Below are positions 27,780 to 35,818 of a DNA stretch of 64,000 nt, piece after piece. Every line of letters starts with the position of its first letter. Position 1 is the stretch's first letter. Made by a program: the position numbers and the translations under genes. Source of the stretch: Muricauda sp. MAR_2010_75 (GTDB lineage Bacteria > Bacteroidota > Bacteroidia > Flavobacteriales > Flavobacteriaceae); NCBI RefSeq assembly GCF_000745185.1, contig NZ_JQNJ01000001.1, positions 4,198,501 through 4,262,500 on the forward strand. Direction: 5' to 3'. The notes under the pieces were generated by a model that ran no database searches, had not been told where the DNA came from, and saw only the letters and a program-made list of their open reading frames with translations.

Positions 27780-28492
27780 TGACAAAAAATTTGCGAAGAA
27801 TATCGACTTTATTGGTCGCCCTTATTACTATGAGTATTGTGAATGCCCAAGAAACCGGAGAGGACAAATTGGGTGCGTGGTATATGTATTTTGGAACCAA
27901 TAAAATTGCAGAGCGATTCAGTCTTCATACCGAAGCGCAGTTCCGTTTTTACGAAACCACCAGTAATTTCAATCAGCTTTTATTGCGAACTGGACTCAAC
28001 TATCACATCAACCCCAATGCCATAGCCACTGGGGGTTATGGTTTTATTTCTACCGACGGTACGTTTGAAGAGTTTCCCAACGAAACCAACAGTAAGGAAC
28101 ACCGAATCTTTGAGCAATTTATTCTAAAGAATAAAGTCTGGGAGTTTCTCTTTGAACATCGGTATCGGTTGGAGCAGCGTTTTCTTGATTTTGGGGATGT
28201 TACCGATACGCAACACAGAGCGCGTTATCGTATTCAAATGACCTTGCCCCTGAGTGATACATTTTTCTTGAACTTTTACGATGAGCTGTTCATCAACCTG
28301 CAAGATGATTTGTTCGGGCAAAATCGATTGTATGGCGCTGTAGGTGCACATATCACTGAAAACAGTAGTGTTCAAGTTGGCTACTTAAGGAATCAATTCA
28401 CCAATGCAGTCTATGACCGTTTACAAATTGGGTTCTTCTACAATCCAGATTTAAGGGGACTTTTTAAAAAGCAGGGTGAAGATGGGGATTAA
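27779..28492 (+). CDS. DUF2490-family outer-membrane beta-barrel protein
   Basis: A 237-residue protein with a signal peptide ending near NAQ (residue 23), starting in a TAATG overlap with the preceding gene. The mature part begins with GAWYMYFGTNKIAERFSLHTEAQFRFYE, typical of DUF2490, and is made of alternating amphipathic strands (EHRYRLEQRFLD, RYRIQMTLPL) that fit a small outer-membrane barrel. The family has no known function. The overlap with the BNR protein gene suggests a shared envelope role. Confidence 0.82.
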   Translation: MTKNLRRISTLLVALITMSIVNAQETGEDKLGAWYMYFGTNKIAERFSLHTEAQFRFYETTSNFNQLLLRTGLNYHINPNAIATGGYGFISTDGTFEEFPNETNSKEHRIFEQFILKNKVWEFLFEHRYRLEQRFLDFGDVTDTQHRARYRIQMTLPLSDTFFLNFYDELFINLQDDLFGQNRLYGAVGAHITENSSVQVGYLRNQFTNAVYDRLQIGFFYNPDLRGLFKKQGEDGD

Positions 28493-28495
28493 CCC

Positions 28496-28702
28496 TTAAA
28501 GCCGCATGTGCCGGATATCAAAATAGTCCAGCTCCAGTTCAATGGTGGCATTATAGATTTTACGTAAAGATTTTACGTAATCCTTCTGATCAATATAACC
28601 TTTTAGCTTATTTTGCTTTAAACGTTGATAGCCTTTACAAAAAGATTTTCTCTTTTTGCAATAAATCATAAAGTTGATATAGTTGGAAGCTAAATGGGTC
28701 AA
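28496..28702 (-). CDS. Doubtful small ORF, possibly a degraded gene
   Basis: A 68-residue reading frame with a TTG start, rich in Lys and Tyr, inside a 372-bp AT-rich stretch between DUF2490 and sodC. I recognise no family with confidence. The basic, aromatic composition resembles the tail of a larger nucleic-acid enzyme, so it may be a remnant. Two copies of GATTTTACGTAA lie inside it around 28556-28580. Not a confident gene. Confidence 0.25.
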   Translation of the reverse strand: MTHLASNYINFMIYCKKRKSFCKGYQRLKQNKLKGYIDQKDYVKSLRKIYNATIELELDYFDIRHMRL

Positions 28703-28864
28703 TTTATTATGGTTTAGCGATATAGTTATTCAATATATATTACTAACGATTCAACTGGAAAATTCGTATTATCTTAAATTAAAATCAAAAAAATGGATTG
28801 ACAGGCTAAATTGTTGACATCACTCCAAATATTAAGTACCTTAGATTTAAACCTAAAAATACTT

Positions 28865-29455
28865 ATGATGAAAAAATTACAAGCACTTGCGCTGGGGTTG
28901 ATATTAATAACGACCTTTAGCTGCAAGCAAACAAAAAAAGAAGCGGAAGAAACTTCCGAAGAAATAGAGGAAACCGTTGATCAAATGGCTGAAAAAATGG
29001 AGCCAACAGTCATTACGTTTAAAATGGAACCCAAAAGCGATAGTGGTGTGAGTGGAGATGTCACTTTTACCGAGGATGGCGACAAAGTTATGATGAAAGC
29101 TGTTTTTTCTGGTCTTTCCGAGGGTGAACACGCCATCCACCTCCACGAAAAAGCGGATTGTTCCGCGGATGATGGAACCTCAACCGGTGGACACTGGAAC
29201 CCAACATTTCAACCGCATGGCCAATGGGGCGCAGAGGAAGGGTACCACAAAGGGGATATCGGTAATTTTACAGCCGATGCCGATGGTAACGCTACCGTGG
29301 AGTTTGAAACTGATGAGTGGTGCATTGGATGCGATGATGAAACCATGAATATTCTGGGCAAGGCCGTAATTGTCCACCAAGGTGTGGATGATTTTACTTC
29401 ACAACCCAGTGGAGCAGCTGGTGCACGGATTTCTTGCACTGGAATTATTCAATAA
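28865..29455 (+). CDS. sodC: Cu/Zn superoxide dismutase lipoprotein
   Basis: A 196-residue exported enzyme that dismutates superoxide in the periplasm. The N-terminus is a lipoprotein signal with lipobox TFSC (Cys about 21) and a following Glu-rich linker. Metal ligands are visible: HLH in HAIHLHEKADC near residue 90, GGHWNP, PHGQWG and KGDIGNF, and VIVHQGVDDF for the last copper histidine; ARISCTG supplies the second half of the conserved disulfide. Two ATG codons in tandem (28865, 28868) can serve; earlier in-frame starts lack a signal. A strong terminator follows immediately. Confidence 0.93.
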   Translation: MMKKLQALALGLILITTFSCKQTKKEAEETSEEIEETVDQMAEKMEPTVITFKMEPKSDSGVSGDVTFTEDGDKVMMKAVFSGLSEGEHAIHLHEKADCSADDGTSTGGHWNPTFQPHGQWGAEEGYHKGDIGNFTADADGNATVEFETDEWCIGCDDETMNILGKAVIVHQGVDDFTSQPSGAAGARISCTGIIQ

Positions 29456-29464
29456 ACGAATATT

Positions 29465-29495
29465 AAAAAGCTGCCCAACTGGGCAGCTTTTTTTT
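29465..29495 (+). terminator. Rho-independent terminator after sodC
   Basis: The 12-bp stem AAAAAGCTGCCC / GGGCAGCTTTTT with AACT loop and an extended T run starts 9 bp after the sodC stop. Confidence 0.92.
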
Positions 29496-29525
29496 CTCAT
29501 TTTAATTACCTCAAAAGAAACTGCC

Positions 29526-29741
29526 ATGAGTGAAAAAACCTATTCCAACGGAGAGATTACCGTGGTTTGGAAAGCAGAGCTTTGCCAACATGCGGGAGTC
29601 TGCGTAAAAATGCTGCCACAGGTGTACAATCCAAAAGAAAGACCTTGGATCAAGCCAGAAAATGCAACAACCCAAGAATTAAAGAATCAAATATCCAAAT
29701 GTCCCTCAGGGGCATTGAGCTATATTGAAAACCATACCTAG
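29526..29741 (+). CDS. yjdI: Small iron-sulfur protein, YjdI family
   Basis: A 71-residue protein of the divergent 4Fe-4S mono-cluster family. Cysteines in ELCQHAGVC and KCPSGAL supply a candidate ligand set. The start at 29526 gives the family N-terminus (YSNGEITVVWKAELC). It is followed after 4 bp by a small GNAT-fold gene, the same pairing seen with E. coli yjdI and yjdJ, so the two products are probably functionally linked. The electron partner is unknown. Confidence 0.88.
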   Translation: MSEKTYSNGEITVVWKAELCQHAGVCVKMLPQVYNPKERPWIKPENATTQELKNQISKCPSGALSYIENHT

Positions 29742-29745
29742 TCCG

Positions 29746-30045
29746 ATGGAACAGGAATATAAACTTGTTGATAATATTGAGGCCAAACAATTTCAATTTA
29801 ATTTGGGCGATGCCATCGCAAAGATTGAATATATAAAGGCCAAGGAAAAAATCTACCTCACCCATACCGAAGTTCCCAGCTCGTATGAAGGCAAGGGTAT
29901 TGGTTCAGCACTGATAAAACAGGCCTTGGAGCACATCAAATCCCAAGATTGGACCCTTATTCCCCTCTGCCCTTTCGTGGCGCTCTATCTAAAAAGACAC
30001 CCAGAATGGAAAGAATTGGTGTTGAAGGGAATCAACATCGGATAA
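29746..30045 (+). CDS. yjdJ: Small GNAT-like acetyltransferase, YjdJ/Gcn5-related family
   Basis: A 99-residue protein with the compact N-acetyltransferase fold of the YjdJ group. The acetyl-CoA pyrophosphate loop motif is visible in SSYEGKGIGSALIKQALEHI (residues 44-63), and the C-terminal LIPLCPFVALYLKRHPEW is a family hallmark. It begins 4 bp after the YjdI stop, so both come from one transcript. The substrate is unknown. The ATG at 29746 is chosen because an earlier one overlaps the upstream gene. Confidence 0.85.
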   Translation: MEQEYKLVDNIEAKQFQFNLGDAIAKIEYIKAKEKIYLTHTEVPSSYEGKGIGSALIKQALEHIKSQDWTLIPLCPFVALYLKRHPEWKELVLKGINIG

Positions 30046-30082
30046 TCCAGTTTCCCGAGGTTTTTCTTGTTGACAAAACCAC

Positions 30083-30101
30083 TACTTTTGTCAGCTGACA
30101 A
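30083..30101 (+). promoter_or_regulatory. -7 element overlapped by a 14-bp perfect palindrome
   Basis: TACTTTTG (30083-30090) matches TAnnTTTG exactly. It is overlapped by the perfect palindrome TTGTCAGCTGACAA (30088-30101), which covers the expected transcription start of the MFS gene and ends 6 bp before its ATG at 30108. This placement suggests a repressor operator; the regulator is unknown. Confidence 0.6.
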
Positions 30102-30107
30102 CCAACC

Positions 30108-31415
30108 ATGTCCAAACTCCAGCACACTTTCACCATCAATCCAGCCAAGAGTCCCTTTTTTTATGGGTATGTCATCCTGTTCATGGGCACCCTGGGGGTA
30201 TACTGCAGTATTCCCGGGCAAACCATAGGGGTTTCGGTCTTTACGGATCCCGTAAAAGATGCATTGGGACTAAGCCGCAACCAATTCAGTAATGCCTATA
30301 TGATCGGAACCATTATGAGTTCCCTGTTCATAAGCCGTGGTGGGGTTTGGTTCGATCGTTACGGTGCCCGTTATGTGGCCTTTTTTGCCACCTTGGTACT
30401 GGGCATTACTCTCCTACTCTGTTCATGGTCGGTTCAAATGAGCGAGTTCATTAAACAAGTCTTGAATCAAGAGACATGGATCATTCCATTTGTGTTGATA
30501 ACGGGACTATTCTTTCTACTTCGTTTTACTGGACAGGGAATCTTAACGATGGCCTCAAGAAACATGATCATGATTTGGTTCGATAAAAACCGTGGAAAGG
30601 TAAATATGTTCAGTAGCGTTGCCCTCTCCTTTGGTTTTTCTTCTTCACCACTTTGGGTAAGCGCATTGATTGATGGAAATGGCTGGCAAAATGCCTGGCG
30701 GTATTTAGCTTTGGGCTTATTCATTTTCAGCATTCTGGTATTTCTTTTTTATAAAAACAAACCCGAGGAACATGGACTTGTTCCCGACGGGTATAAAAAT
30801 GGTACAAAAACTGATGGCAATACCCCTCAAATTGGCTATAAACAATTTAACCTCAAGGAAGCGATGGCCACTCGCGCCTTTTGGATGTATGCCTTTACGT
30901 TGGCGTTCAACAGTTTTTTTATCACTGGATTGACCTTTCACGTAATCTCTATTTTTGCGAGTGAAGGGTTCCCAAAGGAAGATGCCATTTCCATTTTCTT
31001 GCCAGGTTCCGTTGTGGCGGTAACCGTCTCCACCGTATTCAATTGGTTGAGTGACAGCCTTCCTTTAAAATTGTATCTCTATTTAATGTTAGCCGGTGGT
31101 ATTTTGGCTGCTTCGGGCTTTTTGTTCTTGGCATACCCTTTTGGAGTACCCTTTTTAGTGGCTGGGTTTGGCACCATGGCCGGCTTTTTCGCCGTATTGA
31201 ATGCCATTGCTTGGCCACGTTTCTACGGGCGGGACCATTTGGGTGCCATAACCGGTAAGGTGATGAGTTTTTTGGTCTTGGCCAGTGCATTGGCTCCTCC
31301 AATTTTCAGTTTTTTCTTTTCCACATTCGGTTCTTATCGATTGGTAGGATATTTGGGTTTGGCCTTCCTAACCTTTATGGCGATTGCCAGCATAAAGGCA
31401 AAAAATCCCCAGTAG
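30108..31415 (+). CDS. MFS transporter
   Basis: A 435-residue inner-membrane protein with about 12 predicted membrane helices (first at residues 18-38 after a short cytoplasmic tail). The loop 2-3 signature is present as SRGGVWFDRYGARYV near 85, and SRNMIMIWFDKNRGKVN near 150 is typical of the oxalate/formate antiporter-like or monocarboxylate group. The middle cytoplasmic loop lies around 225-245. The substrate cannot be assigned. It is a single transcription unit behind a palindrome-controlled promoter, so its expression probably responds to the substrate or a related effector. Confidence 0.88.
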   Translation: MSKLQHTFTINPAKSPFFYGYVILFMGTLGVYCSIPGQTIGVSVFTDPVKDALGLSRNQFSNAYMIGTIMSSLFISRGGVWFDRYGARYVAFFATLVLGITLLLCSWSVQMSEFIKQVLNQETWIIPFVLITGLFFLLRFTGQGILTMASRNMIMIWFDKNRGKVNMFSSVALSFGFSSSPLWVSALIDGNGWQNAWRYLALGLFIFSILVFLFYKNKPEEHGLVPDGYKNGTKTDGNTPQIGYKQFNLKEAMATRAFWMYAFTLAFNSFFITGLTFHVISIFASEGFPKEDAISIFLPGSVVAVTVSTVFNWLSDSLPLKLYLYLMLAGGILAASGFLFLAYPFGVPFLVAGFGTMAGFFAVLNAIAWPRFYGRDHLGAITGKVMSFLVLASALAPPIFSFFFSTFGSYRLVGYLGLAFLTFMAIASIKAKNPQ

Positions 31416-31487
31416 CCATTGTACCTAGAACCCTATATTTTCTGTTCGGGTGAGGCACATTAAACCAAGAACCAACGCTATTTTTCA

Positions 31488-31495
31488 TATCTTTA
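31488..31495 (+). promoter_or_regulatory. -7 element of the ECF sigma/anti-sigma operon
   Basis: TATCTTTA lies 14 bp before the ATG at 31509, in the same context (TATCTTTAGC) as the element at 24545. It fits the housekeeping TAnnTTTG type with one mismatch rather than an obvious autoregulated ECF promoter. Confidence 0.45.
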
Positions 31496-31508
31496 GCGGA
31501 GACTTGCT

Positions 31509-32036
31509 ATGCATCTAGATAACCTCATACAACAATTCCAACAAAAAGATAAAGTCGCGTTTGAGACGTTGTACAATATGTATGCGGATAATATTTGTGG
31601 GGTCATCAATGTCATTCTCAAGGACCCAGAGCGTTCCCAAGAACTTTGCCAGGATGTATTTGTGAAGATTTGGAACAAATCCGACCAGTACGACACCTCC
31701 AAAGGCCGATTTTTTACTTGGATATTGAATATTGCGCGGAATGCTGCCATCGATGAAATGCGCTCAAAATCCCATAAAAATCAAAAGAAAAACCTCCCCG
31801 TTGATTCTCTCGTAGGTATCTATGAAAGTGATGAGGACTTAAACGGAAAAATTGATACTATTGGACTGCAATCCCTATTGAAAGGGTTGAAGGAAAAGTG
31901 CATTCTTTTGATTGATTTGCTTTATTTTAAGGGATACACACAAAAAGAAGCTGCCAAGGAACTTAAAACACCCATTGGCACCATTAAAACACGAATACGA
32001 AGCTGTATTTCCGAAATTCGGAAAAATATGGCATAG
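31509..32036 (+). CDS. ECF RNA polymerase sigma factor
   Basis: A 175-residue sigma-70 family member with only regions 2 and 4. Region 2 contains DKVAFETLYNMYADNICGVI and the -10-binding helix segment DVFVKIWNKSDQYD through FFTWILNIARNAAIDEMRSK (residues 60-95). Region 4 carries the helix-turn-helix KGYTQKEAAKELKTPIGTIKTRIRSC near the C-terminus. It is followed after 3 bp by a membrane anti-sigma factor of the RskA type, which is the usual partner of this SigK-like group; redox or envelope-linked stress control is common for such pairs. Target promoters were not identified. Confidence 0.93.
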   Translation: MHLDNLIQQFQQKDKVAFETLYNMYADNICGVINVILKDPERSQELCQDVFVKIWNKSDQYDTSKGRFFTWILNIARNAAIDEMRSKSHKNQKKNLPVDSLVGIYESDEDLNGKIDTIGLQSLLKGLKEKCILLIDLLYFKGYTQKEAAKELKTPIGTIKTRIRSCISEIRKNMA

Positions 32037-32039
32037 CAC

Positions 32040-32834
32040 ATGGAAGTTGAAAAATACATAGCATCCGGAATTTTGGAACTCTACGTTGCAGGAGCGTTGA
32101 CCCCTGAGCAAAACTTGGAGGTGCAGCATTATGCCATTCAATATCCTGAAATAAAGAAGGAAATAGAGGCGATTGAGGCTGCTATGCTGGAACTTACCCG
32201 CACAACTTCCCCAAAAATGCCGGAAGATGGCTTTACCAAAATAAAGGCTGAGTTGGATGATGTGATTCCGTTTACGCCTGCATCCTCTGAAAAGAAAACA
32301 CCTTGGGGCAGCTATCTGGGTTGGGCGGCAGCCATACTTTTTGCTGCGGGTACACTTTGGATGTATTTACAGAACACCAGTTTAAAATCTGAAATTGAAA
32401 TCAGTAATCAAGAAAAAGAAAATCTTGAGGAAATCATCTCCACAACCCGTGAAGAAATTGCCAACAAAGAGAGTCTATTGGATGAACTTCGCGATAAGAA
32501 CGTAACGGTCATTGCCTTGGGTGGCCAAGCCGTTTCACCAAACTCCTATGCCAAGGCCTATTGGAACCAAGAAGAGCAAAAAGTCATTATTGATGCAAAA
32601 GGACTTCCAGACCCTCCACCGGGATTCACCTATCAGGTTTGGTCGTTGAAATTGGATCCTTTGACCCCAACCAGTATTGGTTTGTTGGATGATTTAACAT
32701 CAAATGACTCCAAACTGTTCACGCTAGAAAATCCAAACCCATCCGAAGCATTTGGTATCACCTTGGAGCCCGAAGGTGGAAGCGAGACTCCAACCCTGGA
32801 ACAATTGTACACCCTTGGGGCTGTAGGCGCATAA
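32040..32834 (+). CDS. Membrane anti-sigma factor (RskA-like)
   Basis: A 264-residue protein with cytoplasmic N-terminal domain (1-85; helix YIASGILELYVAGALTPEQNLEVQ binds the sigma factor in the family), one membrane helix at about 91-110 (WGSYLGWAAAILFAAGTLWMY), a coiled-coil segment (112-150) and an extracytoplasmic RskA C-terminal domain (150-264; PPPGFTYQVWSL, AFGITLEPEGGSETPTLEQLYTLG). It lacks the zinc-binding HxxxCxxC motif of ZAS domains, as expected for RskA relatives. It starts 3 bp after the sigma gene and should hold it inactive until the outer domain is cleaved or altered. Confidence 0.9.
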   Translation: MEVEKYIASGILELYVAGALTPEQNLEVQHYAIQYPEIKKEIEAIEAAMLELTRTTSPKMPEDGFTKIKAELDDVIPFTPASSEKKTPWGSYLGWAAAILFAAGTLWMYLQNTSLKSEIEISNQEKENLEEIISTTREEIANKESLLDELRDKNVTVIALGGQAVSPNSYAKAYWNQEEQKVIIDAKGLPDPPPGFTYQVWSLKLDPLTPTSIGLLDDLTSNDSKLFTLENPNPSEAFGITLEPEGGSETPTLEQLYTLGAVGA

Positions 32835-32853
32835 TCCATTCTACATATAAATT

Positions 32854-32871
32854 TATGTAACCCATTACATA
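32854..32871. promoter_or_regulatory. Upstream operator copy for the MarR-GNAT gene
   Basis: The perfect inverted repeat TATGTAA-CCCA-TTACATA lies in the -33 region of the promoter whose -7 is at 32879. It is 14/18 identical to a second copy at 32885-32902, with centres 31 bp apart, about three helical turns, which would place two dimers on the same DNA face. Confidence 0.7.
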
Positions 32872-32878
32872 TTTTTAA

Positions 32879-32886
32879 TATATTTG
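32879..32886 (+). promoter_or_regulatory. -7 element of the MarR-GNAT gene
   Basis: TATATTTG fits TAnnTTTG exactly, lies 20 bp before the ATG at 32907 and is flanked on both sides by the two operator copies. Confidence 0.65.
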
Positions 32887-32902
32887 TGTAACCAGTTACG
32901 TA
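32885..32902. promoter_or_regulatory. Downstream operator copy for the MarR-GNAT gene
   Basis: TGTGTAAC-CA-GTTACGTA contains the perfect GTAAC/GTTAC arms and overlaps the expected transcription start. A related 14/18 site occurs 37 kb away at 51067-51084. Confidence 0.65.
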
Positions 32903-32906
32903 ATTT

Positions 32907-33899
32907 ATGCAAACCGACTTTTTACAAAAAATACAACACTTGGGTTTTACCGCCCGTATTAAAAGACTCAATGAAAAGATAGTTGCAAGTACTTTGGAGC
33001 ATTATTCAAACTTGAATTTAGGCATTGAGCCCAATTGGCACGTTATTTTTTTATTGCTGAAGGAAAAAGGAAAGCTTACCGTAACCGAAATTGCCAACAC
33101 CTTGGGGTTTTCGCATCCAGCCATGATAAAGATTACCAAAAAAATGAACGCCCAAGGCTACCTTGAGAGTCTGAAAGACCCCAATGACGGACGAAAAACC
33201 TTTATTTTGCTTTCCAAAAAAGGAAAAGAAGCACTTCCTGCTTTTGAGAAAGAGTGGAGCCGAATTCAAGACGTTTTAAGGGAGTTTGTCTGTGATTCTT
33301 TTCTAGAAAGTCTAAAACAGTTAGAGCAAGATTTTGAAGCTTTGGGATTTAAGGAACGTTACCAAAAACGTTTTGGTCCAAAACCCTATACCATTCGCAA
33401 TGCAAAACCATCTGATTTTAAGGCTATTGGAAAACTCATGGTAGATGTGTACTCAGGACTTGAAGGCTTCCCAAAAGCTGATGAGCAGCCCCAATACTAT
33501 AAAACCTTGGCCAACATTGGGGATTTTACCCGGAAACCAGGAGTGGAGTTACTAGCGGCCATTTCTCCAGAAGATGAAATTCTTGGTGCTGTTCTTTATT
33601 TTGGCGATATACAACATTATGGTGCAGGAGGAACGGTTACCCAAGAGAAAAATGCTTCGGGCTTTCGGTTGTTGGCGGTTGACCCATCTGCGCGAGGGTT
33701 GGGAATAGGGCGGGCATTGACCGTGGCTTGCATTGAAAAGGCCAGGGGAAAAAATCACGGCCAGGTAATTATTCATAGTACAGCTTACATGAAAGTTGCC
33801 TGGAAAATGTATGAAAAGCTGGGTTTTGAACGGTCAGAGGATTTGGATTTTAAACAAGAAGACCTCCAAGTGTATGGGTTTAGACTACAACTGGAATGA
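32907..33899 (+). CDS. MarR-GNAT fusion protein
   Basis: A 330-residue two-domain protein. Residues 1-150 are a MarR-type winged helix (LTVTEIANTLGFSHPAMIKITKKMNAQGYLESL, wing DPNDGRKT). Residues 155-330 are a GNAT acetyltransferase with the acetyl-CoA loop in LLAVDPSARGLGIGRALTVACIEKA near 255 and the C-terminal MKVAWKMYEKLGFERS. The family is widespread as bifunctional helix-turn-helix transcriptional regulator/GNAT family N-acetyltransferase; the acetyltransferase domain may sense acetyl-CoA or a small amine. Autoregulation through the two operators flanking its -7 element is strongly suggested by position. Confidence 0.9.
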   Translation: MQTDFLQKIQHLGFTARIKRLNEKIVASTLEHYSNLNLGIEPNWHVIFLLLKEKGKLTVTEIANTLGFSHPAMIKITKKMNAQGYLESLKDPNDGRKTFILLSKKGKEALPAFEKEWSRIQDVLREFVCDSFLESLKQLEQDFEALGFKERYQKRFGPKPYTIRNAKPSDFKAIGKLMVDVYSGLEGFPKADEQPQYYKTLANIGDFTRKPGVELLAAISPEDEILGAVLYFGDIQHYGAGGTVTQEKNASGFRLLAVDPSARGLGIGRALTVACIEKARGKNHGQVIIHSTAYMKVAWKMYEKLGFERSEDLDFKQEDLQVYGFRLQLE

Positions 33900-33926
33900 T
33901 TCAACTTTTTCAAATTAGACTTAAAT

Positions 33927-33957
33927 GAAAACAGCTTGGCATTGCCAAGCTGTTTTC
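33927..33957. terminator. Bidirectional hairpin terminator
   Basis: A perfect 14-bp stem (GAAAACAGCTTGGC and its complement) with an ATT loop lies between the convergent MarR-GNAT and OmpW-like genes, with A/T tracts in the outer stem on both sides. Confidence 0.85.
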
Positions 33958-33990
33958 CCCGAATCAATTAACGTACTAAAAACCGTCAAC

Positions 33991-34641
33991 CTAAAGTTTT
34001 ACGCCTACTCCAAACCCAAAAATCCATGGGTTTATATCTACATCAGCAACCACAGTAGCTCCCAACGCAGTAGTTGCATTCACAGTGGCGTCCGTATTCA
34101 AGAACAATTTTTTAACATCAAGGTTTAAAAACCACTTATCATTCAGCATAAAGTCAAAGCCACCCTGCAAGGCATAGCCCACAGCGGTGTCATAATCCAC
34201 ATCATCTGCCACAGGGCCCTCATCAACTCCATAAAACAAGGTAAGGTTCAGCCCGGCACCCAAATATGGCACAAAATCTCCTCCAGTAAAATGGTATTGA
34301 CCTGTCAAGGTTGGAGGGAGTAACCACACATGGCCCAAATCTATATCGCCCACATCAGTTCCAACAGCTTCAACATCATGTTTTGTTGTTGCCAATATCA
34401 ATTCCAATGACCAATTTTCATCAAAAAAATAGGAGATGTCAAACTCAGGCACAAATGCCGTTGAAATGGATGCATCCCCTCCAATCGCCTCAATATCCGC
34501 GCTCTCATCTGGGGTTACCACAATTCCCCTAAGGCGGAACTGCCATTTACTTCCATTATTTCCCGACGAGGTGTCTTGGGCCATTACGGTATTCATGATT
34601 CCCATTAATGCTACCACTGCTAAAAGCGCTGTTTTTCTCAT
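33991..34641 (-). CDS. OmpW-family outer-membrane beta-barrel protein
   Basis: A 216-residue protein with a signal peptide ending at AQD (residues 1-22). The mature chain begins with KWQFRLRGIVVTPDES and contains the OmpW hallmarks FVPEFDISYFFDENWSLELILATTKHDVE and LPPTLTGQYHFTGGDFVPYLGAGLNLT, ending with the strand INPWIFGFGVGVKL with a terminal hydrophobic residue after an aromatic girdle. OmpW barrels have eight strands and transport small hydrophobic compounds in Proteobacteria. It is a single gene, with a 133-bp upstream gap shared with CorA. Confidence 0.9.
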   Translation of the reverse strand: MRKTALLAVVALMGIMNTVMAQDTSSGNNGSKWQFRLRGIVVTPDESADIEAIGGDASISTAFVPEFDISYFFDENWSLELILATTKHDVEAVGTDVGDIDLGHVWLLPPTLTGQYHFTGGDFVPYLGAGLNLTLFYGVDEGPVADDVDYDTAVGYALQGGFDFMLNDKWFLNLDVKKLFLNTDATVNATTALGATVVADVDINPWIFGFGVGVKL

Positions 34642-34774
34642 TGTTTTGTGTTTTAAGATTGAACAAAACTAGCTTGCAGTGGTATCCAAGAATATGATGT
34701 TTATCATTGGAAAATAGCTTTTGGCACTATAGTTCCGATGATTTGGTGTGCTTTTTAAGCAAAAAAAGAAGGTG

Positions 34775-35755
34775 CTAAAACCATTTTTTCCGTTTGAAAA
34801 TAATGATGGAAATTAAGGTGACAACCAACATCAGCCCCAAAAGAATAAAGTAGCCATAGTGCCAATTTAGTTCGGGAATATTTTCAAAATTCATCCCATA
34901 AATCCCCGCCATAAAAGTAAGGGGGATAAAAATCACGGAGAAGATGGTGAGGGTCTTCATCACTTCGTTCAAGCGATGCCCCTGGATACTGAAAAAGAGG
35001 TTGATCTGACTTTCCAGCTCTTGGATATCTGAATCAATGTCGTTGGTCAGTCCGTTTACTTGTTCCCTAATTTCACTGAAATATTTGGTATGAAACCCTT
35101 TTACCTCAACTCGCTCCAAACGCACCGCAATGTCCCGAAGTCCATGTGAGGCCTTCTTAAATTGATGGATCATGGCCTTGTTCTGTTCCACTTCAAACAT
35201 AAACTCAGGGGTAGGTTCCAATTTCGTGGCCCTATCCAACATATTTTCCATCACAATGATTTCATCATATTTTTCCTTGTAATTGGAAATTATGGTTTCC
35301 AAAATAAAGTAGAGCAAATAATCAGCTCGCTTTTTTCGGATGATACCCTTATTATCAAAAATTCGATTGCGGATCCAGTCAAAATGGTCGCCCCACTTCT
35401 CTTGGATGCACCATATAAAATCTTTGCCTGCCACAAAGAACATTTGTTCAGATTCTAAATTATGGTTCTCTGTTTTCAAAATCCGAACAGCAATAAAGAG
35501 CTGTTCTTCCAATTCGATGACCTTGTTACCCAGATTCTGATTGGCAAACAGTCGAAGAAGAAAGTCATCCAACTCGTTGCCAAGCACCATGGACCTGAAC
35601 TCTTCACTATAATTTAAGCCATATGTATTGACCCATGTAATGGACTTATCCTTTTTGGAAAGTTGCATGTCTTCCGCCAAAGAAAACCTTTTATTGTAAT
35701 AGTCATCTATAGCGTAGTTGATGACCCATGTATTATTTTCAAAATCTGTTGTCAT
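34775..35755 (-). CDS. corA: CorA-type magnesium/cobalt transporter
   Basis: A 326-residue inner-membrane transporter. The long N-terminal cytoplasmic domain (1-260) is followed by two C-terminal membrane helices, and the pore signature GMN is present in AGIYGMNFENIPEL near residue 287. The helix LFFSIQGHRLNEVMKTLTIFSVIFIPLTFMAG precedes it. Length and layout are standard. It lies divergent to a short MscS channel 63 bp away, so both may share regulatory DNA. Confidence 0.95.
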   Translation of the reverse strand: MTTDFENNTWVINYAIDDYYNKRFSLAEDMQLSKKDKSITWVNTYGLNYSEEFRSMVLGNELDDFLLRLFANQNLGNKVIELEEQLFIAVRILKTENHNLESEQMFFVAGKDFIWCIQEKWGDHFDWIRNRIFDNKGIIRKKRADYLLYFILETIISNYKEKYDEIIVMENMLDRATKLEPTPEFMFEVEQNKAMIHQFKKASHGLRDIAVRLERVEVKGFHTKYFSEIREQVNGLTNDIDSDIQELESQINLFFSIQGHRLNEVMKTLTIFSVIFIPLTFMAGIYGMNFENIPELNWHYGYFILLGLMLVVTLISIIIFKRKKWF

Positions 35756-35818
35756 TATAGTAAAAGTAAATACGTTCTTTGTAGTTTAGAGTATAAGTTA
35801 ATTCAAATTTACCAAGTA

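Noticed and set aside
28556..28580. Two copies of GATTTTACGTAA
   Set aside because: Only two units in AT-rich DNA with no context; not enough for a regulatory or mobile-element call.
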